NCBI GenBank assembly: GCA_002784045.1
Contig: PFJX01000009.1
Location: 1 to 48,400, forward strand
From: Hydrogenophilales bacterium CG_4_10_14_3_um_filter_63_21
GTDB lineage: Bacteria; Pseudomonadota; Gammaproteobacteria; Burkholderiales; Thiobacillaceae
Direction of reading: 5' to 3'
DNA: 48,400 nt
Shown piece by piece: positions 8,834-18,400 of this stretch. How positions within the stretch are numbered: the stretch's first letter is position 1; every line of letters starts with the position of its first letter. The notes under the pieces were generated by a model that made no database searches, was not told the DNA's origin, and saw nothing but the letters and a program-made list of their open reading frames with translations. Position numbers and translations under genes: made by a program.

Positions 8834-9685
8834 TCATTTTTTGCCGCCAAGCAAGCCTTCCAGGGATTTCATCAGATCACCCGGCAAAATCACGGTACGG
8901 CTCCCTTCGGCGCTGGCCAGGGATTTCAACGCGCTCACATATTTTTCGCCAAGCAGATACAGCGCCGGCAACTCCCGGTCGGGCAGGGCCAGGGCCACCA
9001 ACTTGATCGCCTCGGCGCTGGCGGTGGCCAGGCGCACCTGCACTTCGGCATCGCGCTTGGCGGATTCCAGGCGGGCTTCGGCTTCCAGGATGGCCGCCTG
9101 TTTGTCGCCTTCGGCACGGGTCACCGTGGCTTTCCGCTCACGTCCCGCCGCGGCCTGCATTTCCATGGATTTCTGCATGGTGGGCGAAGGCTTGATGTCC
9201 TGAATCTCCACCGACTTCAAAGTCAGGCCCCAATCCGCCACATCGTCGGCGATGGAGGCCTTCAGGCGCGCCTTGATCTGGTCGCGGCTGGATAACGCCT
9301 GATCCAGGTCCATGTCACCGATGATGGCGCGCAAGGACGTCTGCACCAGGTTCATCACCGCCATCTGGAAATTGGTGACGCCATATACCGCGCTCTGCGT
9401 ATCGGTGACCTTCACGAAGGCGATGGCATTGGTGATCAGCACCGCGTTGTCGCGGGTAATCACTTCCTGCTGCGGGATGTCCATGATCAGATCCTTGGTC
9501 GTCACCTTGTAGGCCAGGTTGTCGATGTAGGGCACCAGGATATGCAGGCCGGGCAGCAAGGTTTTCAGGTACTTGCCAAGCCGCTCGACTACCCATTCCT
9601 CCCCCTGCGGAACGATGCGCACGCCTTTCCAGAGCGTGATGAACAGGAAAAGAATCAATACGATGGAAACGATTTCGCCGCCCAT
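8834..9685 (-). CDS. SPFH/stomatin-like membrane protein (QmcA-like)
   Basis: A 283-residue SPFH (band 7) protein: one N-terminal membrane helix (about residues 4-20), the SPFH domain with VPQGEEWVVERLGKY and VTTKDLIMDIPQQEVITRDN, then a coiled-coil rich in Ala/Glu/Arg (AEGDKQAAILEAEARLESAKRDAEVQ) that mediates oligomerisation. These proteins form large rings or microdomains in the inner membrane and often work with the FtsH protease. The gene follows nfeD by nine bases; SPFH and NfeD pairs are a well-known conserved operon. It ends in a short Gly/Lys tail. About 130 bases separate it from pbpG. Confidence 0.9.
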   Translation of the reverse strand: MGGEIVSIVLILFLFITLWKGVRIVPQGEEWVVERLGKYLKTLLPGLHILVPYIDNLAYKVTTKDLIMDIPQQEVITRDNAVLITNAIAFVKVTDTQSAVYGVTNFQMAVMNLVQTSLRAIIGDMDLDQALSSRDQIKARLKASIADDVADWGLTLKSVEIQDIKPSPTMQKSMEMQAAAGRERKATVTRAEGDKQAAILEAEARLESAKRDAEVQVRLATASAEAIKLVALALPDRELPALYLLGEKYVSALKSLASAEGSRTVILPGDLMKSLEGLLGGKK

Positions 9686-9694
9686 GTGAATCTC

Positions 9695-10132
9695 CTAGAT
9701 TTGCTCGACTTTCAGGGTTTGTCCCAATACATCCACCACTCGCGCCCGGGTGCCTGCGGCAATGGATTGGTCCGCCACCACCGGCCAACGGTCGGAGCCC
9801 AATACCGGGCGCTGAAACAATATTTCGCCCTGGCTCAGTTCATCGACCGGGCGCGTCACCAGGCCGACCATGCCAAGGGCGCCGCCCGAGGCCTGGCCGG
9901 CGCTGGTGCGGTCCGGGTTGCGGAAGAACTTCATCCAGATACCCACCATCAAGGCCGAGGACAAGCTCCAGACCACCCACTGGCCGGTGAATCCCAGCGG
10001 CAGTAGCGCCGCAACCAAACCGGTCAGCAAGGCGCCCAGGCCGAACCAGATCAGATAAAACGCGGGTGCCAGCATTTCCAGGGCGATCAGCCCCAGCCCC
10101 AATATCACCCAATGCCACCAAAGCCATTCCAT
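9695..10132 (-). CDS. NfeD family protein (short form)
   Basis: A 145-residue protein with two to three N-terminal membrane helices (about residues 5-65) and a C-terminal OB-fold domain (about 80-145) ending GTRARVVDVLGQTLKVEQI, the usual NfeD beta-barrel. It lacks the ClpP-like protease domain of long NfeD proteins. Upstream partner of the SPFH gene; the pair probably forms a membrane-organising complex. The start at 10132 gives MEWLWWHWVILGLG with a purine-rich stretch upstream. Confidence 0.88.
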   Translation of the reverse strand: MEWLWWHWVILGLGLIALEMLAPAFYLIWFGLGALLTGLVAALLPLGFTGQWVVWSLSSALMVGIWMKFFRNPDRTSAGQASGGALGMVGLVTRPVDELSQGEILFQRPVLGSDRWPVVADQSIAAGTRARVVDVLGQTLKVEQI

Positions 10133-10310
10133 CGTGGACTCCCGTGAGCAACTAGCCGCTATTGTGCCCGAGACCAGGCGACCATAAGCGCCAACAGCGC
10201 TTGATTCAGGTCAAGTTAATATCGTGCTATGCCAATGCCAACAGGCGATTCAAGCCGGGCGGGTGGATGGATGGCTATCCTCCGCACACTCGTCATTTCA
10301 AGGAGGCTCC

Positions 10311-10919
10311 ATGGCTTATCCAACCCAGAAATTGCTTGTCGCCCTGGCTTTGCTGGGTGGCGGACTGTCGGTGGCAAGCGCCGCGCAAGCGGAAAGCCTC
10401 GCCGCCACGGCGGTAGCTCTCTGCGCCGGCTGCCATGGCGCCGATGGCAACAGTGTGGCAACAGCCTTCCCGAAACTCGCTGGCCAGCAGAAAAAATACC
10501 TGTTGCGGGAACTGATGGACTTCAAGAGCGGCAAGCGGGCCAGCGAAATCATGGCGCCTGTCATGGCCACCCTGTCCGAAAACGACCTGACGGAACTCGC
10601 CGTTTACTACGCCAGGCAAAAGCCGGCGCCCGGCGTGGTGGGCGATCCCGCCTTGCTGGCGCTGGGTAAAGACCTGTACCTGAAAGGCAACAGCAAGACC
10701 GATGTCCCTTCCTGCGAGAGTTGCCATGATGAAACCGGCAACGGGGATGGCAAATTCCCGCGTGTGGCTGGCCAGCACGTCGACTACACGCTCGACCAGT
10801 TCCGCCTCTATGCCGCCGGCAAACGCACCAATGGCGCCCGCGTGATGCAGGCGGTAGCCGAGCGGATGAGCGAGCAGGAAGCCCGCGCCGTCGCTGAATA
10901 CATGGCCAGCATGCCCTGA
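10311..10919 (+). CDS. Cytochrome c4-type diheme protein
   Basis: A 202-residue periplasmic diheme cytochrome. It has a signal peptide ending around ASAAQA (residue 27), then two class I cytochrome c domains with heme-binding motifs CAGCH (38-42) and CESCH (135-139). Cytochrome c4 shuttles electrons from the bc1 complex to terminal oxidases. The start at 10311 is decided by a perfect AGGAGG located four bases upstream; an earlier in-frame start at 10224 would bury the signal peptide. It is followed 15 bases later by a second diheme cytochrome, probably cotranscribed. Both need the Ccm system encoded upstream. Confidence 0.9.
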   Translation: MAYPTQKLLVALALLGGGLSVASAAQAESLAATAVALCAGCHGADGNSVATAFPKLAGQQKKYLLRELMDFKSGKRASEIMAPVMATLSENDLTELAVYYARQKPAPGVVGDPALLALGKDLYLKGNSKTDVPSCESCHDETGNGDGKFPRVAGQHVDYTLDQFRLYAAGKRTNGARVMQAVAERMSEQEARAVAEYMASMP

Positions 10920-10934
10920 GACCGAGGAACCACC

Positions 10935-11636
10935 ATGAAACTGAAACCCACCCTGATCGCAGTCGTCCTGAGCGCGCTTGCCGCGCACCCCGCCAGCGCG
11001 GAATTCCAACGCCAGCCGCGCGTCTCTGGCATTGAAACCTACGGCTACAAATGGAATCCATCGGACCAAGACATGAACAAGGCGTTGGCTTACAAGGCCA
11101 ACGCCAAGAAAGGCCGGGCCACCTACAAAATCTGCAAGGGCTGCCACCAAGCCGACGGTTCCGGCCTGGCCGATGCCAGCTACCCGCAACTGGCCGGCCA
11201 GCACGCCAGCGTGATCATCAAGCAGATGATGGACATCCGCGCCGGCCGCCGCGATAACCCACGCATGTATCCCTTCTCCGGCGAATGGATCGTCAGCGCC
11301 GAGGAAATCGCCGACATCGCCGCCTACCTCAACCAGTTGCCACCCCCCGCCGGCAACGGCAAGGGTGACGGCGCCAACCTGGCGCTGGGCAAGCACCTTT
11401 ACGACCAGGACTGCGCCAGTTGCCACGGCAAGAACGGCGAGGGCGATGCCAAGAAGTTCTACCCGATGGTTGCCCATCAGCATTTCGCCTATCTCAAGCG
11501 TGAAACCCGCGAAAGCCGCGACCAGGGCCGGCGCAATACCAACCCGGACATGGTCAAGGTGTTGAAGAACTACAGCGATGCCGACGTCGCAGCGGTCAGC
11601 GACTACCTGTCGCGCCTGACGCTGCCGAAGAAGTAA
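10935..11636 (+). CDS. Second diheme cytochrome c (c4-like)
   Basis: A 233-residue secreted diheme cytochrome. A signal peptide (about 1-22) precedes an extra N-terminal segment (residues 23-60, FQRQPRVSGIETYGYKWNP) and two cytochrome domains with CKGCH (67-71) and CASCH (160-164). It resembles cytochrome c4 in its two-domain layout but the 40-residue N-terminal extension and the basic C-terminal domain set it apart from the preceding gene. Such tandem c4-type genes may encode partners for different oxidases. Translation is probably supported by CGAGGAA eight bases upstream. Confidence 0.87.
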   Translation: MKLKPTLIAVVLSALAAHPASAEFQRQPRVSGIETYGYKWNPSDQDMNKALAYKANAKKGRATYKICKGCHQADGSGLADASYPQLAGQHASVIIKQMMDIRAGRRDNPRMYPFSGEWIVSAEEIADIAAYLNQLPPPAGNGKGDGANLALGKHLYDQDCASCHGKNGEGDAKKFYPMVAHQHFAYLKRETRESRDQGRRNTNPDMVKVLKNYSDADVAAVSDYLSRLTLPKK

Positions 11637-11691
11637 GCAACGCTGCCCAGCAGAAACGCAGGGGGTAGCAAATCGGCGGCACCGCCGCGGA

Positions 11692-13212
11692 TCAATGCCC
11701 GGAAAGCGGAATCTTGCCGATCTTCATGCGCCACTCGCGCGGGCCGCTTTCATGCACCGACTCACCGCGACTATCCACCGCCACGGTCACCGGCATGTCC
11801 TCGACGATGAACTCGTGGACCGCTTCCATGCCCAGTTCCGGAAAGGCCAGCACCCGCGCCGACTTGATCGCCTTTGACACCAGATAAGCCGCGCCGCCCA
11901 CGGCGATGCAGTAGACGCCAGCGTGGGCCTTGATCGAAGCGATCGCTTCCGGCCCGCGCTCAGACTTGCCCACCATGCCGATCAGGCCGACCGAATCGCC
12001 CAGCATCAGGTCGCTGAACTTGTCCATGCGCGACGCCGTGGTCGGGCCGGCGGGACCGACCGCCTCGTCACGCACCGCGTCGACCGGGCCGACGTAGTAG
12101 ATGAAGCGATTATGGAAATCCACCGGCAAGGGCTGGCCGCTTTTGACCAATTCCGCCAACTTCTTGTGCGCCGCGTCACGCCCGGTGAGGAGCCGCCCGG
12201 ACAACAGCAACTGTTCCCCGGCGCGCCAGGTCGCGGTATCGGCTTTGCAAAGCGTATCCAGGTTCACCCGCCGTGACGAAGCCGGGCCATCCCAGGCCAC
12301 CACCGGCCAAGCCGAAAGTGGCGGCGGCGTGAAGCTGGCCGGGCCGGAGCCGTCCAGGGTGAAGTGGATATGGCGGGTGGCCGCGCAGTTGGGAATCAGG
12401 CCCACCGGCAGGCTGGCCGCGTGCGTCGGGTAATCCAGGATTTTTACGTCGAGCACCGTGGTCAGCCCGCCCAGGCCCTGCGCGCCGATGCCCAGGGCAT
12501 TGACCTTGTCCATCAGCTCCAGGCGCAGTTCCTCGATCCGGTTGTGCGGGCCGCGTGCGCGCAGTTCCTGGATGTCGATCGGCGCCATCAGCGCCTCTTT
12601 CGCCAGCAACAGCGCCTTTTCCGGCGTACCGCCAATGCCTAGCCCAAGGATCCCCGGCGGGCACCAGCCGGCGCCCATTCCCGGCAGGGTTTCCAAGACC
12701 CAGTCGACGATGGAATCGGAGGGGTTCAACACCGTGAAACGGGCCTTGTTTTCCGAACCGCCGCCCTTGGCCGCCAGCGTCACCTCCAGCTTGTCGCCGA
12801 GTACCAGCTCGGTGTGTATGACCGCCGGGGTGTTGTCCCTGGTATTCCTGCGGGCCCCGGCCGGGTCGGCCAGCACCGAGGCGCGCAGCGGGTTGTCCGG
12901 GTTGGTATAGGCGCGGCGCACCCCCTCGTTGATCATCTCGGCCAGGCTCATGTTGCCCTCCCAACGCACCCCCATGCCGACCTTGAGCAACGCCACCACG
13001 ATGCCGGTGTCCTGGCAGATCGGCCGCCGCCCCTCGGCGCACAGCCGCGAATTGATCAGAATCTGCGCCAGCGCGCCCTTCGCGGCCGGCGATGCCTCAT
13101 GGTCATAAGCCGCCTTCAAGGCCTCGACAAAATCCAGGGGGTGATAGATGGAAATAAATTGCAGCGCATCGGCGATGCTCTGGATCAAGTCTTCCTGGCG
13201 AATGGCGGTCAT
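11692..13212 (-). CDS. Class I fumarate hydratase (iron-sulfur)
   Basis: A 506-residue class I fumarase, converting fumarate to malate in the TCA cycle, with an oxygen-sensitive [4Fe-4S] cluster. The three cluster cysteines are visible: Cys66 in PICQDTG, Cys184 in GWCPPG and Cys276 in IPNCAATRH. The N-terminal alpha domain is followed by the C-terminal beta domain (VGPAGPTTASRMDKFSDLML). The start at 13212 has AGGAG six bases upstream; a longer frame to 13392 has no such support. It is transcribed divergently from the RegB-like kinase gene, with a 119-base shared control region. Confidence 0.93.
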   Translation of the reverse strand: MTAIRQEDLIQSIADALQFISIYHPLDFVEALKAAYDHEASPAAKGALAQILINSRLCAEGRRPICQDTGIVVALLKVGMGVRWEGNMSLAEMINEGVRRAYTNPDNPLRASVLADPAGARRNTRDNTPAVIHTELVLGDKLEVTLAAKGGGSENKARFTVLNPSDSIVDWVLETLPGMGAGWCPPGILGLGIGGTPEKALLLAKEALMAPIDIQELRARGPHNRIEELRLELMDKVNALGIGAQGLGGLTTVLDVKILDYPTHAASLPVGLIPNCAATRHIHFTLDGSGPASFTPPPLSAWPVVAWDGPASSRRVNLDTLCKADTATWRAGEQLLLSGRLLTGRDAAHKKLAELVKSGQPLPVDFHNRFIYYVGPVDAVRDEAVGPAGPTTASRMDKFSDLMLGDSVGLIGMVGKSERGPEAIASIKAHAGVYCIAVGGAAYLVSKAIKSARVLAFPELGMEAVHEFIVEDMPVTVAVDSRGESVHESGPREWRMKIGKIPLSGH

Positions 13213-13331
13213 GGCGGTCTCCTTGTCTGGCCGCAAGTATGCCCGGTGGGAGTGGCATGAAGCGAGCGCACCCGGCCGCTGCGACCGGTTGTCGCAGGGA
13301 GATGAGTCCCGCTGCCCGCTAGAATCCGCCC

Positions 13332-14597
13332 ATGCCGCCGCCACCCCCCCTCGCCTTCGCCCACCCGCGCCGCGCCGATTGGCGCGAGTCATTGCCGCGC
13401 GCGGCGCAGGTTCGCCTGCTGCTGACGCGCGCGACGCTAGGACTGGGAGAAGGGCTGGGCATTCTGCTGGCGCTGTTCTATCTGCACGCGCGCCTGCCGC
13501 TGCGCGCGCTGGGGCTGCTATTGCTGCTGCACCTGCTGCTCAATGGTGTCGCCTGGGCACGGCTGCGCGCGGGTGGCACGCCGCCGTTTGAAGTCGGCAT
13601 CCATCTCGCCGCCGATGCCGCTCTCATCGCCGCCCTGGTATATCTCACCGGCGGCTATGCCAACCCCTTCATCTCCCTGTTGCTGGTGCCGCTGATCCTC
13701 GTCGCCGTCACCCTGCCGGCGCCGTTCGCCTGGGGCATGGCGCTCTGGGTGGGTGGCCTCTACACCCTGTTGATGAACCATTACCGGCCGCTCGCCTTGC
13801 AGGTGTCTCCAGAAGCTGCGGGGGATCTGCACCTGCTGGGCATGTGGCTGAATTTCCTGCTCACCGCCGTCCTGGTAGCCGCCTTCAGCGGACGCCTGGC
13901 CGCCGCCTTGCGGCAGCGCGATGCGCAACTGGCCGAGGCGCGGGAAGCGCGTTTGCGCGACGAACAGTTGTTCGCCCTCGGCGTGCAGGCCGCCGCCGCG
14001 GCGCATGACCTGGCCACGCCGCTGGCCTCGCTGCGCCTGACCCTGGATGACCTGCGCCGCGACTATGCCGGCGACGACGAACTGGCGGCGCCGCTGACCC
14101 TGCTCACGGAACAGAGCGCGCGCATGCAGCGGGTGCTCGCCCGCCTCGGCGACGCCGCCCGCGCGCGCGGCGCAGTGGCGGGGCCACGGCTGACAACCCA
14201 TGACTGGCTGGCACAGATGGTGGAACACTGGGGCCTGCTGCGGCCGGAGGCGCGGGTGCACCTGGAGGTGGCCGCCGATTTACCGGCGCGGGCCCATGAT
14301 CCCGCTCTGGAAGGCGTATTGATGACCTTGCTCAACAACGCGGCGGATGTCTCGCCCGCGGCAATCTGGGTACGCGCCGGCCTCGCCAATAGCCGGGTGG
14401 CCATCGAAGTACTGGACAGCGGCCCCGGCCTGGCAGGCGAGATAGGCAAACGCGGGGACAAACTGGGCGGCTGGGGCGTCGGGCTCGACCTCGCACGCGC
14501 CACCCTGGCACGCCTCGGCGGCAGCCTGGAACTGGCCGACCGGCCCGACGGCGGCGCCATCGCCCGCGTGTCTTTGCCGCTGGGGTCGGCCAGATGA
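13332..14597 (+). CDS. regB: RegB/PrrB-type redox sensor histidine kinase
   Basis: A 421-residue membrane sensor kinase. Six hydrophobic segments span about residues 40-190, including the quinone-sensing RegB motif GGYANPFISL (107-116). The H-box AAAAAHDLATPLASL places the phospho-accepting His at 225; the ATPase domain follows with LLNNAADVSP and the G-box DSGPGL / GGWGVGLDLARATL. RegB senses the redox state of the respiratory quinone pool and phosphorylates RegA. The protein contains no cysteine at all, so the redox-active cysteine known from Rhodobacter RegB is missing and sensing must rely on the quinone site. The matching response regulator follows after a 124-base gap carrying a hairpin repeat. 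Confidence 0.88.
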   Translation: MPPPPPLAFAHPRRADWRESLPRAAQVRLLLTRATLGLGEGLGILLALFYLHARLPLRALGLLLLLHLLLNGVAWARLRAGGTPPFEVGIHLAADAALIAALVYLTGGYANPFISLLLVPLILVAVTLPAPFAWGMALWVGGLYTLLMNHYRPLALQVSPEAAGDLHLLGMWLNFLLTAVLVAAFSGRLAAALRQRDAQLAEAREARLRDEQLFALGVQAAAAAHDLATPLASLRLTLDDLRRDYAGDDELAAPLTLLTEQSARMQRVLARLGDAARARGAVAGPRLTTHDWLAQMVEHWGLLRPEARVHLEVAADLPARAHDPALEGVLMTLLNNAADVSPAAIWVRAGLANSRVAIEVLDSGPGLAGEIGKRGDKLGGWGVGLDLARATLARLGGSLELADRPDGGAIARVSLPLGSAR

Positions 14598-14619
14598 ACC
14601 ACATTGCACGCGCCGGAAA

Positions 14620-14689
14620 TGTAGCGCCGGCATCCTTGCCGGCGTCTTTTCCCCCGCCAGTTAGAGCCGGCAAGGGTGCCGGCGCTACA
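14620..14689. repeat. Interspersed palindromic repeat (GTAGCGCCGGC family), regB-regA gap
   Basis: Two inverted arms, 14620-14643 and 14666-14689, pair almost perfectly (one mismatch) and bracket a 22-base loop. The arm core is GTAGCGCCGGCATCCTTGCC. The same unit recurs at 25937-25996 and, reduced to its tips, at 41539-41560. It lies between regB and regA and may act as an mRNA-stability element or partial terminator that sets the ratio of the two proteins. Confidence 0.75.
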
Positions 14690-14721
14690 GGCGGCGTCCT
14701 CACCCCTTCGGAGCATTCGAA

Positions 14722-15255
14722 ATGACCGGCTGGCGCATTCTGGTGGTGGATGACGACTTGGTATTCGCCAAAGCGCTGGAGCAGGCACTGCACCGGCGTG
14801 GCCATCAGGTGGTTGTGGCGCATGACGGGGAAACCGCGCTGGTTCTGGCGGCGGCCGGCGATTTCGCCGCCGCCGTGCTGGATTTACGCTTGGCCGCCGA
14901 TTCCGGCCTGCGCCTGATCGCCCCGCTGAAAGCCGCCTGCCCGGCGCTGCGCATTCTCCTGCTTACCGGCTATGCCAGCATCGCCACGGCGGTGGAGGCG
15001 ATCAAGCTGGGCGCCGTGCATTACCTGGCGAAGCCGGCTGGCGTCGAGGAAATCCTCGCCGCGCTCGGCCGCGCGGAGGGGGATGCGGCGGTACGGCCGG
15101 CGGATGAGCCGATGTCGGTGGATCGCCTGGAGTGGGAATACATCCAGAAAGTGCTGGTGGAAAACGACGGCAACCTCTCCGCCACCGCTCGCGCCCTGAA
15201 GATGCACCGCCGCACCCTGCAACGGAAACTGGCAAAACGGCCGGTGAAGGAATAG
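14722..15255 (+). CDS. regA: RegA/PrrA-type response regulator
   Basis: A 177-residue two-domain regulator. The receiver domain has the acidic pocket VVDDD (9-12), phospho-acceptor Asp54 in VLDLRL, Thr82 in LTGYAS and Lys104 in AKPAG. After a short linker, residues about 133-175 form a Fis-type helix-turn-helix (NLSATARALKMHRRTLQRKL), the DNA-binding domain of the ActR/RegA/PrrA family. It is the cognate partner of the upstream RegB-like kinase and typically controls respiratory cytochrome and carbon-fixation genes according to redox state. The nearby ccm, cytochrome and fumarase genes are plausible targets, but no binding site is proposed here. Confidence 0.9.
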   Translation: MTGWRILVVDDDLVFAKALEQALHRRGHQVVVAHDGETALVLAAAGDFAAAVLDLRLAADSGLRLIAPLKAACPALRILLLTGYASIATAVEAIKLGAVHYLAKPAGVEEILAALGRAEGDAAVRPADEPMSVDRLEWEYIQKVLVENDGNLSATARALKMHRRTLQRKLAKRPVKE

Positions 15256-15280
15256 CCGCTTTTTCTCCGCTTTTCTGGCA

Positions 15281-15298
15281 CCCACGCGCCAGCGTGGG
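15281..15298. terminator. Hairpin after regA
   Basis: A perfect 7-bp inverted repeat, CCCACGC...GCGTGGG with a 4-base loop, lies 26 bases after the regA stop. There is no T tract on the plus side, so it may be a remnant of a common intergenic repeat rather than a true terminator. Confidence 0.4.
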
Positions 15299-15300
15299 AA

Positions 15301-15383
15301 CCAGTCTATGCGGCGGCAAATCCGGCAAAAACTGGCCTCGCTGGGGCCGTTTCCCGCTATCGACGACCCCGACAGGCTGCTAG
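15301..15383. repeat. Partial copy (copy 1) of a palindromic MITE-like element
   Basis: This stretch matches, on the opposite strand, the interior and one end of the element at 19971-20133. Shared segments include CTATGCGGCGGCAAATCCGG, CGGCAAAAAC, CGCTATCG, and the terminal GACAGGCTGCTA. The other terminal arm is missing. It fills the gap between regA and the convergent SNF2 gene. Confidence 0.75.
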
Positions 15384-15415
15384 CCTGGGTGGTGCGCGCG
15401 GCGCACCCTACTTGC

Positions 15416-18400
15416 CTAACCCCGCATCAAGGCGATCAGGTCATCGGTGGACGGCAATGCCGTAGTTTCTTCCCCGGACAACACGCCTTCGGCTAGCGCC
15501 CGTTTGTCGTGGTGCAGATCGACAATGCGTTCCTCGATCGTGCCACGGCCGACCAGGCGATACACCGTCACCGGACGCTGCTGGCCCATGCGGTGGGCGC
15601 GGCCCATGGCCTGATCTTCGGCGGCCGGGTTCCACCAGGGGTCGGTGATCACCACATAGTCGGCGGCGGTGAGGTTAAGGCCGAAGCCGCCCGCTTTCAG
15701 GCTGATCAGGAACAGGTCGCCCTCGCCGGCCTGGAAGGCGCTGGCGCGGCGGGTGCGCTCGGCCGCCGGGGTGGCGCCGTCGAGGTATTGATAGGGGATG
15801 CCGGCGGCATCCAGCGGCGCCCGCAACAGGGTGAGGAAATCGACGAACTGGCTGAACACCAGCGCTTTGTGGCCGTTTTCGGAAAGTTCGGCGGCCAGTT
15901 CCGCGAAGGCTTGCACCTTGGCACCCGGCAGATGAACGTCCGGGGTGGTCAGGCGCGGGTCGCAAGCGGCGCGGCGCAAGCGGGTTAGCTGCGCCAGGAT
16001 GTTCATCCGCCCGTCCCCCGGCGCGCCGCTCGCCAGCGCCTGCCCGGCCTCGGCCAGGGCTTGCCGGCGCAGGGCTTCGTAGTGCGCGGCCTCATGCGCA
16101 TCGGGATCAATCAGCAAGTTAAGTTCGGTGCGCGGCGGCAGCTCCTGCAAGACTTCCGATTTCGTCCGCCGCAGCACGAAAGGGGCGATCAGGCGGCGCA
16201 GCAGGTGTTGCGCCTCGCGCGAGCGGTTGCGCTCGATGGGGGTGGCGAAGCGCTCGTTGAAGCGCGCCAGGGTGCCAAGCAGGCCGGGGCAGGCGAAGCG
16301 CATGATCGACCACAGTTCCGCCAGACGGTTTTCTACCGGGGTGCCGGACAGGGCCAGGCGGAAATCGGCATCCAGCTCGAATACCGATTGCGAGCGTTTG
16401 GTGCTGGCGTTCTTGATCGCCTGCGCCTCGTCGGCGATCAGGGTGTGCCAGACGCGGCCGGCGAAACGTTCTTTCGCCTGGAGCACCAAGGTGTAGGAGA
16501 CGATCACCACGTCCAGTGGCCCGGCCTCGACGACCAGGCTTTCGCGATCGCCTTCGCCATAGATTTGCGCGTTGAGGCTGGGCGCGAAGCGGCGGATTTC
16601 CGCCAGCCAGTTGCCGCACACCGAGGTAGGCGCGATCACCAGCGCCGCGCCCGCAGTCCCGCGCGCCAGCATCACGGCCAGCGCTTGCAGGGTCTTGCCG
16701 AGGCCCATGTCGTCGGCCAGACACCCCCCCAGGCCAGCGGCGGCCAGGCGCATCGCCCATTGATAGCCGTCTTCCTGATACGGGCGCAATTCCGCTTGCA
16801 GGCTCTTCGGCAGCTTCGGCGTTTCCTTCTGGGCGGCGCGCAAGCGCTCGACGGCGGCGCGAAATTCGCCGTCGCTTTTCACCGCCATGCCGTCGAGCGC
16901 GTCGTCCAGCCAGGATGCGGCGATCAGCGGAATGCGCGCGCCCTGTTTGTCCATCTCCACCACGGCGGCGAGGTCGGCCAGGCGCTCTTTCAAGCTTTGG
17001 GTGAGCGCGGCATAGACGCCATCGCCCATCGGGATGAAGCGGCTTTTCTGCCGCGCGGCGTCGAGCAGCGCCGTGAACGCCAGCACCAGGCCGTCGTCCA
17101 ATGTGGCCTGGCCGCCGACCCGGAACCAGTCGCGCTCGCCCGCCACATTCAGGCCCAGTTGCGCGGCATCGACGCGCAGCACCCGCACCGGCTTGCCACG
17201 GGGCCATTCCACCGCCGCCACAGCGGGCAGGGTGGGCAGGATTTCCACCATCGCCAGCGCCTGCTCCGGATCGCCCACCCGCCATTCGCAAGCACTTTCC
17301 GGAACGTCCAGGAAAGGCAGCGCATCGAGCACGGCGTCCAGATGCGCGCGCTCCGCGTCGAGGTCGCGTTTAGTGCCCACCGTCTCGGCGCCGAGGGCGG
17401 CCATGATCCGGTTGCGTCCACTCGCGGGCGGCAGGCGCGGCCCCGCCACGCCAAGCGGGGTGACCACCAGACGCAGCAATAAAGCTTCGCCGGAGGGCGA
17501 GAGCTCCGCGCGCAAACGGCTTTCCGGCGCCACCTCGCGCGTGGCCTGGGCGCTGTCGGCATGGACCTGGAAATGCCGCGCCAGGACTTCCAGCGATTGC
17601 TTCAATTCCGCTTGCGCGGCGGCCGGCACTTTGAGCCGCCCGGATACCAGTTGCGCGGCGCGCCTTTGCGCGGTGGTGAGGCGAATCACCTGGAAGCGTT
17701 GCGGCGATTCCTGCACCACGCTGATCTGGCGCAGGGCTTCCGCCTCGCGGCGGGCGTCGGCGTTTTCGTAATAGACATATTCGCCGCCCGGCTCCGGGTG
17801 CGGCGCGGGTGTCACCCGCATGCGGTAGTGCTCGCCCTCGCGCACCACTTCCAGGGTTGGCGTGCCTTCCACCAGTTCGACCAGGCGATCCGGGTTATCC
17901 CCCAACACCACGGCGGGGTGGCCGATCAGGGCAACGATGGCGGCGGCGCGGTCGAGGTTGTAGCGGCGGGTATAAACGCGGTCCTGCTTGATGGCGCGCG
18001 CCACCTTGGCATCCCAGGGCGTCAGGCGTTCGTTGCCGACAATCTTGCCCAGGGTGAGCGGCTTCACTTTGCCCCAGCCACGCGGGCCGCGCTTCTGTTC
18101 CAGCGGATTGATCTCCAGCAGAGCGCCCTCTTTGCCCAGCGACAGCGCCCAGAGAATGCGCGTTGATTCGGCCGTAGCGTGGCTTGCCATGCCCTCGTCG
18201 CCCAGGCCTTGCAGCGCGGCCAGCACCTCGCGCCATTGCTCGCCACGGCCGGCGACGAAAAACCCCGCCGGCGGCTCGTTGCCGCGCAGCACTTCCAGGG
18301 CTGCCTCCACCTGGCCCGCCAGCCAGTCGAGACGGCAGCGTAGCAGAAGGTTGCGCAGCTTGGCGGCGAGTTCCTCGGCCTTGATCCGGCGCGGGCCATT

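Noticed and set aside
14640-14700. Intrinsic terminator between regB and regA
   Set aside because: The hairpin is strong but lacks a following T tract, and the same sequence occurs in non-terminator positions (polA/LOG gap), so it is treated as an interspersed repeat.
16061-17482. A 473-codon plus-strand frame opposite the SNF2 helicase
   Set aside because: Antisense to conserved helicase motifs; Arg/His/Gln-rich composition without domain signals.
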